A stretch of 64,000 bases of DNA from Acetobacter garciniae (GTDB lineage: Bacteria; Pseudomonadota; Alphaproteobacteria; Acetobacterales; Acetobacteraceae). The stretch covers positions 620,001 through 684,000 of the forward strand of contig NZ_JAFVMH010000002.1 of the NCBI RefSeq assembly GCF_017377735.1. Direction: 5' to 3'. Position numbers and translations under genes: made by a program. Below, in pieces: positions 45,585 through 55,144 of this stretch. Below the pieces are notes generated by a model that was not told the origin of the DNA, did not search any database, and saw nothing but the letters and a program-made list of their open reading frames with translations. Position 1 is the first letter of the stretch; each line of letters opens with the position of its first letter.

Positions 45585-46217
45585 TCAGTCAGTGGAGGTA
45601 GCGGCTGCCGTATGGGCTGCGACCTGCTTTTTCAGCGCCTTGATCAGGCTTGCCACATCGCCCCCATTGCGCCCCACATAGGCTTCGTAATCGCCGCGCT
45701 GGGTCATGCGCAGGCTGGCACCTTCCCCGACCATGTCCACCACCTTGGGCGCGCCGCTTTCATAGCTGACGATCCATTTCACGTCGGCGGGGGGCTGCTG
45801 CGGCAGCACAAGTGTCGTCTGCACCGCGTCCAGATCCCCTGACTTGCTGACATCGCCGATCGTGAAGGTGACGCCGCGATAGGCACCCAGCTTGTCGATG
45901 ATGGTGTTGACCAGCACGTCATGGAACAGGGAAAGATAGGTCTGGCGCTGTTCGGGGGTGGCCAGTTTCCAGTAACGGCCCATGCAGAAGCGACCGATGG
46001 CGTCGATATCCACGTTCTGCTGCACCAAAGGCAGGATTTTCACCTTTTTCTCACCCAGGGGAATGGGGCTGTTCACGATGCTGACCAGCGTGTTCCCGAA
46101 GGTCTGGATAAAGGTCCTGGGGTCTTGTGCGGCGCGCGCCGGCATGGAAACCAGCAAGCCCGCGCATGCCAGGGCCAGGGAACCCAGAACGATACGTCGG
46201 CCAGCTTGAAAAATCAT
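45585..46217 (-). CDS. mlaC: phospholipid-binding protein MlaC (HpnM/Ttg2D-like)
   Basis: 210 residues. Signal peptide: RIVLGSLALACAGLLVSMPA, then RAAQ. The Tol_Tol_Ttg2 domain shows DIDAIGRFCMGRYWKLATPE, YRGVTFTIGDVSKSGD and KVVDMVGEGASLRMTQRGDY. It carries phospholipids (or hopanoids, in the HpnM subgroup) through the periplasm. It sits 25 bp after mlaA. HpnM annotation is plausible given the hopanoid locus elsewhere in the window. Confidence 0.88.
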   Translation of the reverse strand: MIFQAGRRIVLGSLALACAGLLVSMPARAAQDPRTFIQTFGNTLVSIVNSPIPLGEKKVKILPLVQQNVDIDAIGRFCMGRYWKLATPEQRQTYLSLFHDVLVNTIIDKLGAYRGVTFTIGDVSKSGDLDAVQTTLVLPQQPPADVKWIVSYESGAPKVVDMVGEGASLRMTQRGDYEAYVGRNGGDVASLIKALKKQVAAHTAAATSTD

Positions 46218-46242
46218 GGTGCGCTACCTTGTCTTGTTGTTG

Positions 46243-47109
46243 TTACTGGTACCAGGCGGGCACGGTGGCGCGATGGTCGTTCTTCAGGGCTTCGGCCTGT
46301 GCCTTGCGCTGCTGCTGGTACGCACTGCGGATGGTGGCATAAGGATCAAGGGCGTCGCGCTCCAGCGCGTCCAGGTCGTCAAGGTGTTCGGACCGGCCAT
46401 GCACGACGCCGAACATGTTATACGCCCAGTTGAAGCTGATCAAACCATAGCCGCGTGGCACATAGTTCCACGGCGACAATCCCTGATCAATCCCGTAGCC
46501 GATTCCATCCCGGAAGGAAGACGGCCCCATGGGCAGGAACAGGTACGGGCCGGAGGAAATGCCCCAGTTGGCCAGGGTCAGCCCCGCATCGTTGTCGTGG
46601 TGCGGGTAGCCCGCCATCTTGGCTACATCGATCAGCCCGCCAATGCCCACGGTCATGTTCAGGCACCAGCGCACGAACGCATCCCCCGCGCGGCGCGGCT
46701 TACCGGCCCCCACGTCGTTAAAGAACACGGAAGGTTCGTTCATGGTGGTGATCATGTTGCCCAGCGAATTGCGCACAGGGCGCGGCACGGTCCACACATA
46801 GGCCTTGGCCACGGGGCGCAGCGCCCATTTGTCGAACTTCATGGTCAGGTTGAAGGTCTTGCGGTTCAGCGGCTCATACGGATCGTTCGCGGCCTTGTAT
46901 TCAGCCAGCGAGTCCGGGTCCGTGGGAACAGGGGCCTTGATCCCGCTGCATCCCGCGACGCTGAGAAAGACCAGGGCGAGGCCCGCTTTGCCCATACGGA
47001 AGCGGCATGATGCCGAGGAACCCTCCCGCGTCTGACCGCGAGGGCGGAGCCGCGAGCCGTTCCGTCCTGAAATCATAGTCACCGTCGCCTTTGTTCTGTG
47101 CGCTTGCAT
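46243..47109 (-). CDS. mlaA: outer-membrane lipoprotein MlaA (VacJ)
   Basis: Up to 288 residues; AGGAA precedes the ATG at 47109, while the lipoprotein signal (MGKAGLALVFLSVAGC) begins at residue 39, so ATG 46995 is an alternative start. MlaA hallmarks: ANDPYEPLNRKTFNLTMKFD, VPRPVRNSLGNMITTMNEPS, LTLANWGISSGPYLFLPMGP. It removes misplaced phospholipids from the outer leaflet together with MlaC. mlaC follows in the operon. Confidence 0.92.
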   Translation of the reverse strand: MQAHRTKATVTMISGRNGSRLRPRGQTREGSSASCRFRMGKAGLALVFLSVAGCSGIKAPVPTDPDSLAEYKAANDPYEPLNRKTFNLTMKFDKWALRPVAKAYVWTVPRPVRNSLGNMITTMNEPSVFFNDVGAGKPRRAGDAFVRWCLNMTVGIGGLIDVAKMAGYPHHDNDAGLTLANWGISSGPYLFLPMGPSSFRDGIGYGIDQGLSPWNYVPRGYGLISFNWAYNMFGVVHGRSEHLDDLDALERDALDPYATIRSAYQQQRKAQAEALKNDHRATVPAWYQ

Positions 47110-47419
47110 GGTCCGTTCCTGCCGGACGGGCCTGTTTCAACTTTCTTGTGTAGCATGAGACGCGTGGCACGCAATGGCAGGGCTTCCCTGCATGAAAGGC
47201 AACGGCGGAAAACCGGGGCTGCAAGGGTGGTTTCATGCGCCCGGGGCAGGATTTTTGTCAGTCCTGTTGCCTGAAAGTCGCTTTTGGTGGCGGCGTGGGC
47301 CGGGTGCGCGAGACTCCACAAGCCGCCTGCGCGCCATCCGGCCCTGGGCGGGGCTGCACTAAAACCCGCAAGGCAGGAGGGGTTCAGCCCTTCGTCCCCA
47401 CGCTCCCGTGTAAGGGCCG
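47110..47419. other. 310-bp intergenic region, no gene seen
   Basis: It lies between the mlaA start and the 3' end of the djlA-like gene, both on the minus strand, so it should hold the mlaA promoter and the djlA terminator. No coding pattern, tRNA or repeat was recognised. Confidence 0.5.
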
Positions 47420-48247
47420 CTACAGGCCGCGATCGCGCTTGATGATATCCCACGCGGCGTTGATGCGGGAGATGCGGATGGAAGCGGTGCGGATTTCCTC
47501 CGCACTGGCCGCGCGGGCGGCCATGACATCGGGGTGGTACTGGCGCACGAGCTTTTTCCAGTGCGTGCGCAGTTCCTCGTTGGTGAGCGTGGCGCTCACG
47601 CCCAGGATGGAATAGGCGTCTTCTTCCCCCATGGCGGGGCGGGCGCGGCCCTGTTCCACCCGTTCCCACGCCCCGCGCCCCAGCCCGAACAGCGCATGCA
47701 CGCGTTTGAGAAAACGCAGCTCTTCCGGGGCAAGGGGTTCATCCCCCGCCAGGTCGGCGCGGGCGATGGCGAAAAGAATACCCATCAGTTCTTCAAGCGG
47801 CTGCTTGTCATCGCCATAGGCCTTGCCCAGTTCGCGGGCGAAGGCTTCGTAATCGTCCGTGCGCTGGCGGGCCATGTCGAACAGGCGGCCGATATCGCGC
47901 ATGTTCTCCTGCGGAACCTGCACACGCGCCTTGAACACGTTGATTTCGCGCCGGTTGACCGGGGCGTCGCACTTGGCCAGCTTCGCACTCAGGATCACGC
48001 AGCTCAGCCCGTAGAGCTGCTCTTTCTTCCCGAAGGCCGCCGCCAGCTTGGCTGCCACGAACGTGGCCGCGCCGTTGGGGTCGGGCCTTGCACGGGCCGA
48101 CCACCGGTCGCTCCACCCGCCGGTAGGGGGCTGGAGCAGCTTGCCCGTATCGGCCGCGTGCCCCAGTGCGGTGCCCATGACAGCGCCGATCGGGCCGCCC
48201 ATGGCAAAACCGCTTACCCCGCCAAAAATCTTGCCCCAGATCGCCAT
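47420..48247 (-). CDS. djlA: DjlA-like J-domain protein
   Basis: 275 residues. A Gly-rich N-terminus (KIFGGVSGFAMGGPIGAVMG), a TerB-like helical domain (about 65-185, LSCVILSAKLAKCDAPVNRR) and a C-terminal J-domain (DAYSILGVSATLTNEELRTH, with the HPD in VRQYHPDV). It stimulates DnaK. In DjlA the N-terminus anchors the protein to the membrane; here it is weakly hydrophobic. Confidence 0.88.
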   Translation of the reverse strand: MAIWGKIFGGVSGFAMGGPIGAVMGTALGHAADTGKLLQPPTGGWSDRWSARARPDPNGAATFVAAKLAAAFGKKEQLYGLSCVILSAKLAKCDAPVNRREINVFKARVQVPQENMRDIGRLFDMARQRTDDYEAFARELGKAYGDDKQPLEELMGILFAIARADLAGDEPLAPEELRFLKRVHALFGLGRGAWERVEQGRARPAMGEEDAYSILGVSATLTNEELRTHWKKLVRQYHPDVMAARAASAEEIRTASIRISRINAAWDIIKRDRGL

Positions 48248-48295
48248 ACGATCCTTCTACCATGTTCCGCCCGCCACCCCCAAGAGGGCAGTGCG

Positions 48296-48622
48296 TCAGG
48301 CCAGGGTATCGGTGCGGGTCTGCTCCGCTTTCCGGCCCGTATTCTGCGCATGCGCCGGGCTGCCATCCGGGCCTGCTGGCCGGGGGGCCGTCGCCTGTTC
48401 CCCGATCTGGGCGCGCAGCCATTCCAGCGCATGCACCCGCAGGGCCGAAGCCAGGGATTGTTCAGGCGCGCGCCGTGCATCGACCTGCGTGACAATCTGC
48501 GCCAGGGGCAGGGCGCTGCGGGCCGCCAGCAGTTCCAGCACGGACCAGAACTCCCGCTCCAGGGCGACACTGGTGTCATGCCCGGCCAGGACAAGGCTGC
48601 GTTTTTTCAGATGCGCGCTCAC
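48296..48622 (-). CDS. ribbon-helix-helix domain protein (RHH_4-like)
   Basis: 108 residues. KKRSLVLAGHDTSVALEREF, then WSVLELLAARSALPLAQIVT is the ribbon-helix-helix pattern of small alphaproteobacterial proteins of this type. A Pro/Thr-rich tail follows. It starts at GTG. It may bind DNA, but no target is apparent; it is 48 bp upstream of djlA on the same strand. Confidence 0.7.
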   Translation of the reverse strand: MSAHLKKRSLVLAGHDTSVALEREFWSVLELLAARSALPLAQIVTQVDARRAPEQSLASALRVHALEWLRAQIGEQATAPRPAGPDGSPAHAQNTGRKAEQTRTDTLA

Positions 48623-48694
48623 GCGTTGTGTCCCATGCCTTTGGCGTTATTCCCGCTCATGCCCATTCGGGCCCCAAACATGTCAGGGGGCTGT

Positions 48695-49819
48695 TCATGG
48701 GGGCAAGTATGGCGGCGTTTGGCGCAGGCGTGCAACGGCCCAGCGCGCGGCGTCGGCCACCACCGCGTCCGGGTCGGCCAGCAGGGGGATGGCATGGGGC
48801 AGGAGATGGGGCAGGCCGGAATTGCCCATGGCGATCAGCACATTGCGCACGAAGCGGTTGCGCCCGATCCGCTTGATGGGAGAGCCCGAGAACAGGGTAC
48901 GAAACCCTGCGTCATCAAGGGCTGCCAGCATGGCAAGGTCGGGGGCGACCAGTTCCGGCCGGGGCTGGAGCTTAACTTCGCGCGCGCTGTGTGCGAATCG
49001 GTTCCACGGGCAGACGGCCAGGCAGTCGTCGCACCCGTAGATACGCGTGCCAATGGCCGGGCGCAGGTCTTCGGGAATGGGGCCTGCATGCTCGATGGTC
49101 AGGTAGGAAATGCAGCGCCGCGCATCCATGCGGTAGGGGGCGGGGAAGGCCCCCGTGGGGCAGGCCTCCAGGCAGCGGGTGCAACTGCCGCACCCCCCGC
49201 CTGACGGGGGTGATGGAGCAAGGTCGAGCGTGGTATAGATCTCGCCCAGGAACAGCCAGCTTCCCTGCTGGCGTGACACCAGGTTGGTGTGCTTGCCCTG
49301 CCAGCCAAGCCCCGCCTGGGCCGCCAAAGGTTTTTCCGCCACCGGGGCGGTATCCACGAACACCTTGACATCGGGCGGGGTGTCCCCGGCAGCACCTGCG
49401 CGCGGGCGGCCTTCGCGCACCATGAACTGGGCCAGATGCTTGAGCATGCCCTTGAGCACATCGTGGTAGTCCCGGTTGCGGGCATAGACCGAGATATTGC
49501 CGCAATCGGGGCGCGCAAGCGTTGCCAGCGCATCGCCTTGCGGGGCGTAGGACAGGCCGAGTGCCACCACGCTGCGTGCCTGTGGCCACAGGGCCGTAGG
49601 CTGGCTGCGTTGATCTGCGCGTTCAGCCAGCCAGCCCATATCGCCGTGATAGCCGCGGGCCAGGAAATCGGCCAGGCGCATGCGGGTATCCGGTCCCAGA
49701 TGGGCCGCGCAGAAGCCCACCGCGTCAAACCCGAGTGCCAAGGCCTTGTCGCGGATTTTCTGCGTCAGCCGGGCCGCGGGGTGGGGTGTTACGCCTGCCG
49801 CTGGCGCAAGACCGGTCAC
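48695..49819 (-). CDS. queG: epoxyqueuosine reductase
   Basis: 374 residues. Two 4Fe-4S clusters: [16 protein letters not shown] and [15 protein letters not shown]. The cobalamin-binding N-terminal part includes [13 protein letters not shown] and [10 protein letters not shown]. The C-terminal HEAT-like repeat ([20 protein letters not shown]) is kept. It catalyses the last step of queuosine synthesis on tRNA. It starts at GTG and is the third gene of the queA-tgt-queG order. Confidence 0.95.
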   Translation of the reverse strand: MTGLAPAAGVTPHPAARLTQKIRDKALALGFDAVGFCAAHLGPDTRMRLADFLARGYHGDMGWLAERADQRSQPTALWPQARSVVALGLSYAPQGDALATLARPDCGNISVYARNRDYHDVLKGMLKHLAQFMVREGRPRAGAAGDTPPDVKVFVDTAPVAEKPLAAQAGLGWQGKHTNLVSRQQGSWLFLGEIYTTLDLAPSPPSGGGCGSCTRCLEACPTGAFPAPYRMDARRCISYLTIEHAGPIPEDLRPAIGTRIYGCDDCLAVCPWNRFAHSAREVKLQPRPELVAPDLAMLAALDDAGFRTLFSGSPIKRIGRNRFVRNVLIAMGNSGLPHLLPHAIPLLADPDAVVADAARWAVARLRQTPPYLPP

Positions 49820-49966
49820 GGCCGGAGGCCCGATGGGAGAGCGCGGCGCCCGGTGCCGGAAAGTCCAGTCGCTCCTGGCCCCGTGCCGGCCGAACTGGCG
49901 GCAGGTGAGCGCGTAACGGCAGGCCCGCCAGCCCCGCCAGCCCCGTGAACAGGCTGGTGGTCCAGG

Positions 49967-51127
49967 TCAGGCAACGGGGGGAATGGCGGGTTGCTCCATT
50001 TCATCTTCTGTCCAGTCACTGGCCTGCCATTGCGCGCGCAGCGTGTCGGCCAGCGCGTTCAACCGGCCCTGGCCGATGGCGTCGCGGATCTGGCGCATGA
50101 GGCGTTGGTAATAGGCAATATTATGCCATGTCAGCAGCATGGGGCCGAGAATTTCATTGGCCCGGAACAGATGGTGCAGATAAGCGCGGCTGTGGCGCGT
50201 GCAGGCCAGGCAGTCGCAATGGGGGGAAATGGGGCGCGCATCGGTCGCGTGGCGGGCGTTGCGCAGGTTCAGCGTGCCGCGTTCGGTATAGGCACGGGCG
50301 GTGCGGCCCGCGCGCGTGGGCATGACGCAGTCGAACATGTCCACCCCGCGCTGCACGCTGCCCAGCAGGTCGTCTGGCGTGCCGACACCCATCAGGTAAC
50401 GGGGGCTGTCCTGGGGCATCAGCGGGGTTGTAGCGTCCAGGGTCGCGAACATCAGTTCCTGCCCTTCGCCCACCGCCAGACCGCCTATGGCATAGCCCTC
50501 GAAACCGATTTCGGTCAGGGCGCGCACGCTTTCGGCCCGCAATTCGGGCTCCGTCCCGCCCTGCACGATGCCGAACTGGCCATAGCCTTCGCGCGCAACG
50601 TAAGCCTGGCGCGACCGCGCGGCCCAGCGCATGGACAGGCGCATGGACGCGGCAATGGCCTCGGGCGGGGCGGGCAGGGCCGGGCATTCGTCGAAACACA
50701 TGGTGATGGTGGCATCGAGCATGTGCTGGATTTCGGTCGAGCTTTCGGGTGTGAGCCGATGTTCCGACCCGTCGATATGCGAGCGGAAGGTGACGCCATC
50801 CTGGTCCAGCCGGCGCAAAGCCCCCAGCGACATGACCTGGAACCCGCCCGAATCGGTCAGGATCGGGCCCGGCCAGTCCATGAAGCGGTGCAGCCCGCCC
50901 AGGGCGCGCACCCGTTCCGCGCCGGGGCGCAGCATCAGGTGGTAGGTATTGCCCAGCACAATGCCCGCCCCCGTGGCGCGCACCGCGTCCATGGTCATGG
51001 CCTTGACGGTGCCAACCGTGCCCACGGGCATGAAGGTGGGGGTGGGCACGGGGCCGTGGGCGGTATGCAGCATGCCCGCGCGGGCCGCGCCATCCGTGCT
51101 TTCGCAGGTCCAGGCAAAACGGGTCAT
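49967..51127 (-). CDS. tgt: queuine tRNA-guanine transglycosylase
   Basis: 386 residues. Catalytic Asp region [20 protein letters not shown], second Asp in [20 protein letters not shown] and the zinc site [18 protein letters not shown]. It swaps guanine 34 for preQ1 in GUN-anticodon tRNAs, which include the tRNA-Asp(GUC) at 40.8 kb. It overlaps queA by 4 bp. Confidence 0.97.
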   Translation of the reverse strand: MTRFAWTCESTDGAARAGMLHTAHGPVPTPTFMPVGTVGTVKAMTMDAVRATGAGIVLGNTYHLMLRPGAERVRALGGLHRFMDWPGPILTDSGGFQVMSLGALRRLDQDGVTFRSHIDGSEHRLTPESSTEIQHMLDATITMCFDECPALPAPPEAIAASMRLSMRWAARSRQAYVAREGYGQFGIVQGGTEPELRAESVRALTEIGFEGYAIGGLAVGEGQELMFATLDATTPLMPQDSPRYLMGVGTPDDLLGSVQRGVDMFDCVMPTRAGRTARAYTERGTLNLRNARHATDARPISPHCDCLACTRHSRAYLHHLFRANEILGPMLLTWHNIAYYQRLMRQIRDAIGQGRLNALADTLRAQWQASDWTEDEMEQPAIPPVA

Positions 51128-52200
51128 GGGGTGGCTTTCGCGTGGGGGACAAGGGGGGCGGCGCAGCGCAGCAGGCAGGCATCCCCGTAGGAATAGAAAC
51201 GGTAGCCATGCGTTACGGCATGGGCATAGACCGCGCGCGCGCGCTCCACCCCGGCAAAGGCCGAAACCAGCATGAACAGGGTGGAGCGGGGCAGGTGGAA
51301 GTTGGTCATGAGCAGGTCCACCGCCCGGAACCGGTAGCCCGGGCGGATGAAAATGGCGGTGCTGCCATCGAACGGGTGAACGATGCCGTGCTCGTCCGCC
51401 GCACTTTCCAAAAGCCGCAACGTGGTGGTGCCAATGGCGATGATACGCCCCCCCGCCCGGCGCACAGCATTGATGCGCTCAGCCGTTTCGGCGGTGATGA
51501 TACCGCGTTCGGAATGCATGCGGTGGCGGCTGATATCCTCTTCCCGTACGGGCAGGAACGTGCCTGCCCCTACATGCAGGGTCAGCGTGCAGCGCGCAGT
51601 CCCCGTAGCGTCTATGGCCTCAAGCAGCGCGGGGGTGAAATGCAGCCCGGCGGTGGGGGCTGCCACAGCGCCCTTGGTGTGTTCGAAAATGGTCGCGTAA
51701 TCGCGGCTGTCCTGCGCCGTGGGGCCTTGCGGGCGATGAATGTAAGGGGGCAGGGCCAGCACGCCCGCATCCTGCAGGAACGTATCGAAGGCATCGCCCT
51801 CGGCACTGAAGCAGAGCACGCCAGCCCCCCCTTCTTCCAGCGCCTGTACCTGTGCGGTCTGGGCGGTGTTGAGGAAGGTCAGCGTATCTCCCACCTTCAG
51901 CCGGCGGGCGTTGCGGATGAGCACATGCCACGATCCGTCGGGGCGGATCTGGTCCAGCGTGATCCCTATTCTGGCCTCGCCCCGCATGGCGTGAAGCTGC
52001 GCGCGCAGGACGGCGGTGTTGTTGGCCACCAGCAGGTCCCCCTTGCCCAGCAGGGCGGGCAGGTCGCCCACATGGCGGTCCGTCAGGCGGGCGGGATCTG
52101 TCGCATCGAGCAGGCGGGCGGATTCGCGCGGGCGGGCCGGTTCCTGGGCGATCAGGTTTTCGGGCAGGTGAAAATCGAAATCTTCTGTGCGGTCGCTCAT
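51124..52200 (-). CDS. queA: S-adenosylmethionine:tRNA ribosyltransferase-isomerase
   Basis: 358 residues from [20 protein letters not shown]; the frame extends to 52251 but the family starts here. Hallmarks: [43 protein letters not shown] and [20 protein letters not shown]. It builds the epoxycyclopentane ring of queuosine. It is first in the que operon, with tgt overlapping by 4 bp. Confidence 0.97.
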   Translation of the reverse strand: MSDRTEDFDFHLPENLIAQEPARPRESARLLDATDPARLTDRHVGDLPALLGKGDLLVANNTAVLRAQLHAMRGEARIGITLDQIRPDGSWHVLIRNARRLKVGDTLTFLNTAQTAQVQALEEGGAGVLCFSAEGDAFDTFLQDAGVLALPPYIHRPQGPTAQDSRDYATIFEHTKGAVAAPTAGLHFTPALLEAIDATGTARCTLTLHVGAGTFLPVREEDISRHRMHSERGIITAETAERINAVRRAGGRIIAIGTTTLRLLESAADEHGIVHPFDGSTAIFIRPGYRFRAVDLLMTNFHLPRSTLFMLVSAFAGVERARAVYAHAVTHGYRFYSYGDACLLRCAAPLVPHAKATP

Positions 52201-52485
52201 GATGGGGCCGGGTTTACGCAATCGCCCGCGCGAACGCCAGAGGAAAGCCAAGGCGCGAGGCCCATGCGCCCCAAGGTGCTACCGTGCGATTTCAAACGGG
52301 TAGCCCGATGCGGGCATAGGGAGCACAGGACAGGGGCCCCCTGACAGGCCCCCCAAAAAGGGAATGCAGGACAGGGCACGCAAGACAGGGGTTGAAGAGT
52401 GCGGCCGCCCGCGCCAGTCTGCCCCGGAACAGGCCGCGTTATTGCGTGGTGCAAAGATAATGACTGACCAGCAAGGAGATCATCC

Positions 52486-52698
52486 ATGTCCTACGCCCTG
52501 CTTGATGCGGCCCGTGTGGCCAAAGCCGCCGGTGTTTCCCTGAGTGTGCTTAAAACATCGGGTGAAACGTCTGAAGCGCATGTGCGTAAGGTTGTCATGA
52601 TCGAACGGATCGAAGCCCTGGCCAAGGCAGCCGCTGATTCCACCCAGGGTGTGACCCTGACATCGGAGGAATTCTGGCTGATAAGCCGCAACTGGTAA
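52486..52698 (+). CDS. small hypothetical protein
   Basis: 70 residues, MSYALLDAARVAKAAGVSLS onward, with an AGGAGAT ribosome binding site 8 bp upstream. Predicted mostly helical, with a Lys/Arg/Glu-rich middle (HVRKVVMIERIEALAKA) and an aromatic end (EEFWLISRNW). I do not recognise the family. It is followed 13 bp later by the PEBP gene and is probably cotranscribed. Confidence 0.65.
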   Translation: MSYALLDAARVAKAAGVSLSVLKTSGETSEAHVRKVVMIERIEALAKAAADSTQGVTLTSEEFWLISRNW

Positions 52699-52711
52699 GG
52701 AACCACGCGTC

Positions 52712-53206
52712 ATGGCGTTTACGCTGACAAGCCCCGCTTTCATCACGGGCGATGTCCTGCCCCAGGCCCAGGTCTATAACGGCATGGGCCAGAGCGGGCA
52801 GAACCTTTCACCCGCCCTGACGTGGAAAGGTGCGCCCGAGGGCACCAAAAGCTTTGTCGTGACTGTATACGACCCCGACGCGCCCACGGGGTCGGGCTGG
52901 TGGCACTGGGTGGTGGTGAATATTCCCCCCAACGTTACCACCCTGCCAGAAGGAGCGGGCTCGGGCCGGGGCGGAATGCCCGAAGGGGCCTTGCAGATCC
53001 GCACCGATTTCGGCGTGCCGGGCTATGGCGGGGCTGCACCTCCACCGGGCCGGGTGCATCGCTATGTGTTCACGGTCTATGCGCTGGATGTGCCCAAGCT
53101 TGAAGCGAGTGCGGATTCCAGCCCGGCTCTGGTCGGTTTCATGGTGCATCACCACCAACTGGCCGCAGCCAGCCTGACAGCACTTTATGGTGGCCCCGCG
53201 AAGTAA
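52712..53206 (+). CDS. YbhB/YbcL family PEBP-like protein
   Basis: 164 residues. The phosphatidylethanolamine-binding-protein signature is complete: NLSPALTWKGAPEGTKSFVV, TVYDPDAPTGSGWWHWVVVN and later GYGGAAPPPGRVHRYVFTVY. Cytosolic; the ligand in bacteria is unknown. It forms a small unit with the preceding 70-residue protein. Confidence 0.93.
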   Translation: MAFTLTSPAFITGDVLPQAQVYNGMGQSGQNLSPALTWKGAPEGTKSFVVTVYDPDAPTGSGWWHWVVVNIPPNVTTLPEGAGSGRGGMPEGALQIRTDFGVPGYGGAAPPPGRVHRYVFTVYALDVPKLEASADSSPALVGFMVHHHQLAAASLTALYGGPAK

Positions 53207-53288
53207 GTGATATAAATCAGGGGGGCGGCAGGCCGGTTTTTCCAGTCCCCGAATCCCGCCCGCCCTGATTGAATAACGAACGGTTTTC

Positions 53289-53332
53289 CAAAGGGCGACC
53301 GCCCTTTGATGGGTCAAGGGCAAAGCCCTTGA
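53289..53332. terminator. two tandem hairpins between convergent genes
   Basis: CAAAGGGC with GCCCTTTG (53289-53308) is followed by TCAAGGGC-AAA-GCCCTTGA (53314-53332). Both stems are perfect and lie between the convergent PEBP and metF genes. The two stems share the GGGC/GCCC core, so alternative pairing is possible. Probably a bidirectional terminator or a small dispersed repeat. Confidence 0.55.
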
Positions 53333-53363
53333 TAGCCCCTTCTCCCCTGCCCGATGCGGCCGA

Positions 53364-54113
53364 TCAGCCCAGAAGTTCAGCCAGGGCCGGCAGGTAGTGT
53401 TCAAGCTTGATGCGCACGGGCATGAGATACGCACTGCCCCCATCCTTGCCGAGTTCGCGCAGGACGGTTGCGGCAAAGGTGATGTTGGCTGCAAGCGTGG
53501 GCGAGAAATCGCGCGGGAAGACGACATGGTTCGTCGTTTCCCAATAGGAGCGTGAACGTGGGCCGATCACGGGGGAAAGTCCCCAGAACACGGTTTCCCC
53601 CGCCAGCCATTCGCGGCACAGGTCGAACAGCTTGAGATCGAAGACCGGCTGGGTGAAAAACCCTGTGGCTCCGGCCTCCTTTTTACGGGCGACGTCTTCA
53701 AGCTCCTGCCAGGGGGCGCGGCGATAGGGGTCGAAGGCCGCGTAAATGCGCAGATGCGGTGCTTCCCGCCGGTAGCGGCGGATAATGCTTTCCGTGCTGT
53801 TGGGGTAGGTGCGGCGCGACAGATCGGCCGGGGGGTCCCCATGCACGATCAGGATTTCGCTCAGCCCCGGCTGCTCGGCGCCGGGCAGCGGCGCATCGGG
53901 GGCGATGTCGATTGCGCGGATATGGGGAATGACCTGGCCGAACAGCGGTCGGGTCAGGGCTGCCGCATCCCAACTGCGCAGGGGAAAGCGCATGAGATCG
54001 GGAATGTTGAGCGTATCGGCAAGGGGGAAATGCGCTTTGACAAGGGCGACATCCTCCACCAGCGCTTCGGCCGAGCGGGGGATAAGCTCGACGGAAAGGC
54101 GTGCGATGCTCAC
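53364..54113 (-). CDS. metF: methylenetetrahydrofolate reductase-like protein, short
   Basis: 249 residues, shorter than the usual 280-300. TIM-barrel features of MetF are kept: N-terminal LSVELIPRS with the conserved Glu, [40 protein letters not shown] and the Arg-rich [17 protein letters not shown]. The start (GTG) overlaps folD by 4 bp, so the pair works on the same one-carbon folate pool. The sequence is divergent; a related flavin reductase role is possible. Confidence 0.8.
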   Translation of the reverse strand: MSIARLSVELIPRSAEALVEDVALVKAHFPLADTLNIPDLMRFPLRSWDAAALTRPLFGQVIPHIRAIDIAPDAPLPGAEQPGLSEILIVHGDPPADLSRRTYPNSTESIIRRYRREAPHLRIYAAFDPYRRAPWQELEDVARKKEAGATGFFTQPVFDLKLFDLCREWLAGETVFWGLSPVIGPRSRSYWETTNHVVFPRDFSPTLAANITFAATVLRELGKDGGSAYLMPVRIKLEHYLPALAELLG

Positions 54114-55033
54114 GCGCCTGCGCCTTCCACCTGCATGCGGGCGGCGGCCAGGGTGTTGTTGAGCAGGCAGGCAATGGTCATGGGCCCGACACCGCCGGGC
54201 ACGGGGGTAATGCGGCCGGCCACCTTCACGGCCTCGTCGAACGCCACGTCGCCCACCAGCCGGCTCTTGCCCTCCGGCGTCTGCATGCGGGTAATGCCGA
54301 CATCGATCACCGTGGCCCCGGGTTTGATCCAGTCGCCCCGCACCAGTTCGCGGCTGCCTGTCGCCACTACAAGAATATCCGCCTCCCGCGCCAGGGCGGC
54401 GGTGTCGCGCGTGTGGATATGGGCGATGGAGACCGTGCAGCCTTCGGCCAGCAGCAGCAGGGCCAGCGGCTTGCCCACAAGGTTGGAACAGCCGATGACC
54501 ACCGCGTGCAGGCCGGTCATGTCGCCAAGCTGGTCGCGCAGCAGCATCAGGCAGCCCAGCGGCGTGCAGGGCACGATTCCGGGCTGGTTCACGGCCAGCC
54601 GCCCGGCATTGACCACGCCCAGCCCGTCCACGTCCTTTTCGGGCAGGATAGCGTTGGTCACGCGGCCCGCATCCAGCCCGCCGGGCAGGGGAAGCTGCAC
54701 AAGGATGCCGTGAATTTCGGGGTCCTTGTTCAGGCGTTCGACCAGGTTCAGCAGTTCCTGTTCCGACGTGCTTTCAGGCAGCATGTGCATGAAGGAGCGC
54801 ATGCCCGCATGGTGGGTCTGGATGGCCTTGTTGCGCACATAGACCTCGCTCGCCGGATCGTTGCCGACCAGAACCACCGCAAGCCCCGGGGTTATGCCGT
54901 GCCGGGCGCGGAAATCCTGCACGTCCTGGCGGATTGTCTGGCGCAGGGCGGTGGCGAAGGCCTTGCCGTCGATCAGGCTGGCCCTGTGGTCGGATGGGAG
55001 GGGGGAGGGGGTGCTGCTCATCGGTCCTGTCAT
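54110..55033 (-). CDS. folD: methylenetetrahydrofolate dehydrogenase/cyclohydrolase
   Basis: 307 residues. The catalytic Lys region is [20 protein letters not shown]; the FolD signatures [13 protein letters not shown] and [20 protein letters not shown] follow, and the C-terminal [20 protein letters not shown] is intact. It interconverts methylene- and formyl-tetrahydrofolate. The first 15 residues look like a variable extension. Confidence 0.96.
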   Translation of the reverse strand: MTGPMSSTPSPLPSDHRASLIDGKAFATALRQTIRQDVQDFRARHGITPGLAVVLVGNDPASEVYVRNKAIQTHHAGMRSFMHMLPESTSEQELLNLVERLNKDPEIHGILVQLPLPGGLDAGRVTNAILPEKDVDGLGVVNAGRLAVNQPGIVPCTPLGCLMLLRDQLGDMTGLHAVVIGCSNLVGKPLALLLLAEGCTVSIAHIHTRDTAALAREADILVVATGSRELVRGDWIKPGATVIDVGITRMQTPEGKSRLVGDVAFDEAVKVAGRITPVPGGVGPMTIACLLNNTLAAARMQVEGAGA

Positions 55034-55144
55034 GCGTCGCGTATGGGGTTACGCCGTAATGGGGTGGGGCATACGCAAAAAAACGGCATACGGCAATGAC
55101 AGGTGCGGCTTGCCGCCATTTTTCGGCCCCAGGCGGGGGTAGGG

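Noticed and set aside
47534..49204. 556-residue plus-strand ORF
   Set aside because: Antisense to djlA, the RHH gene and queG; no family-like sequence.
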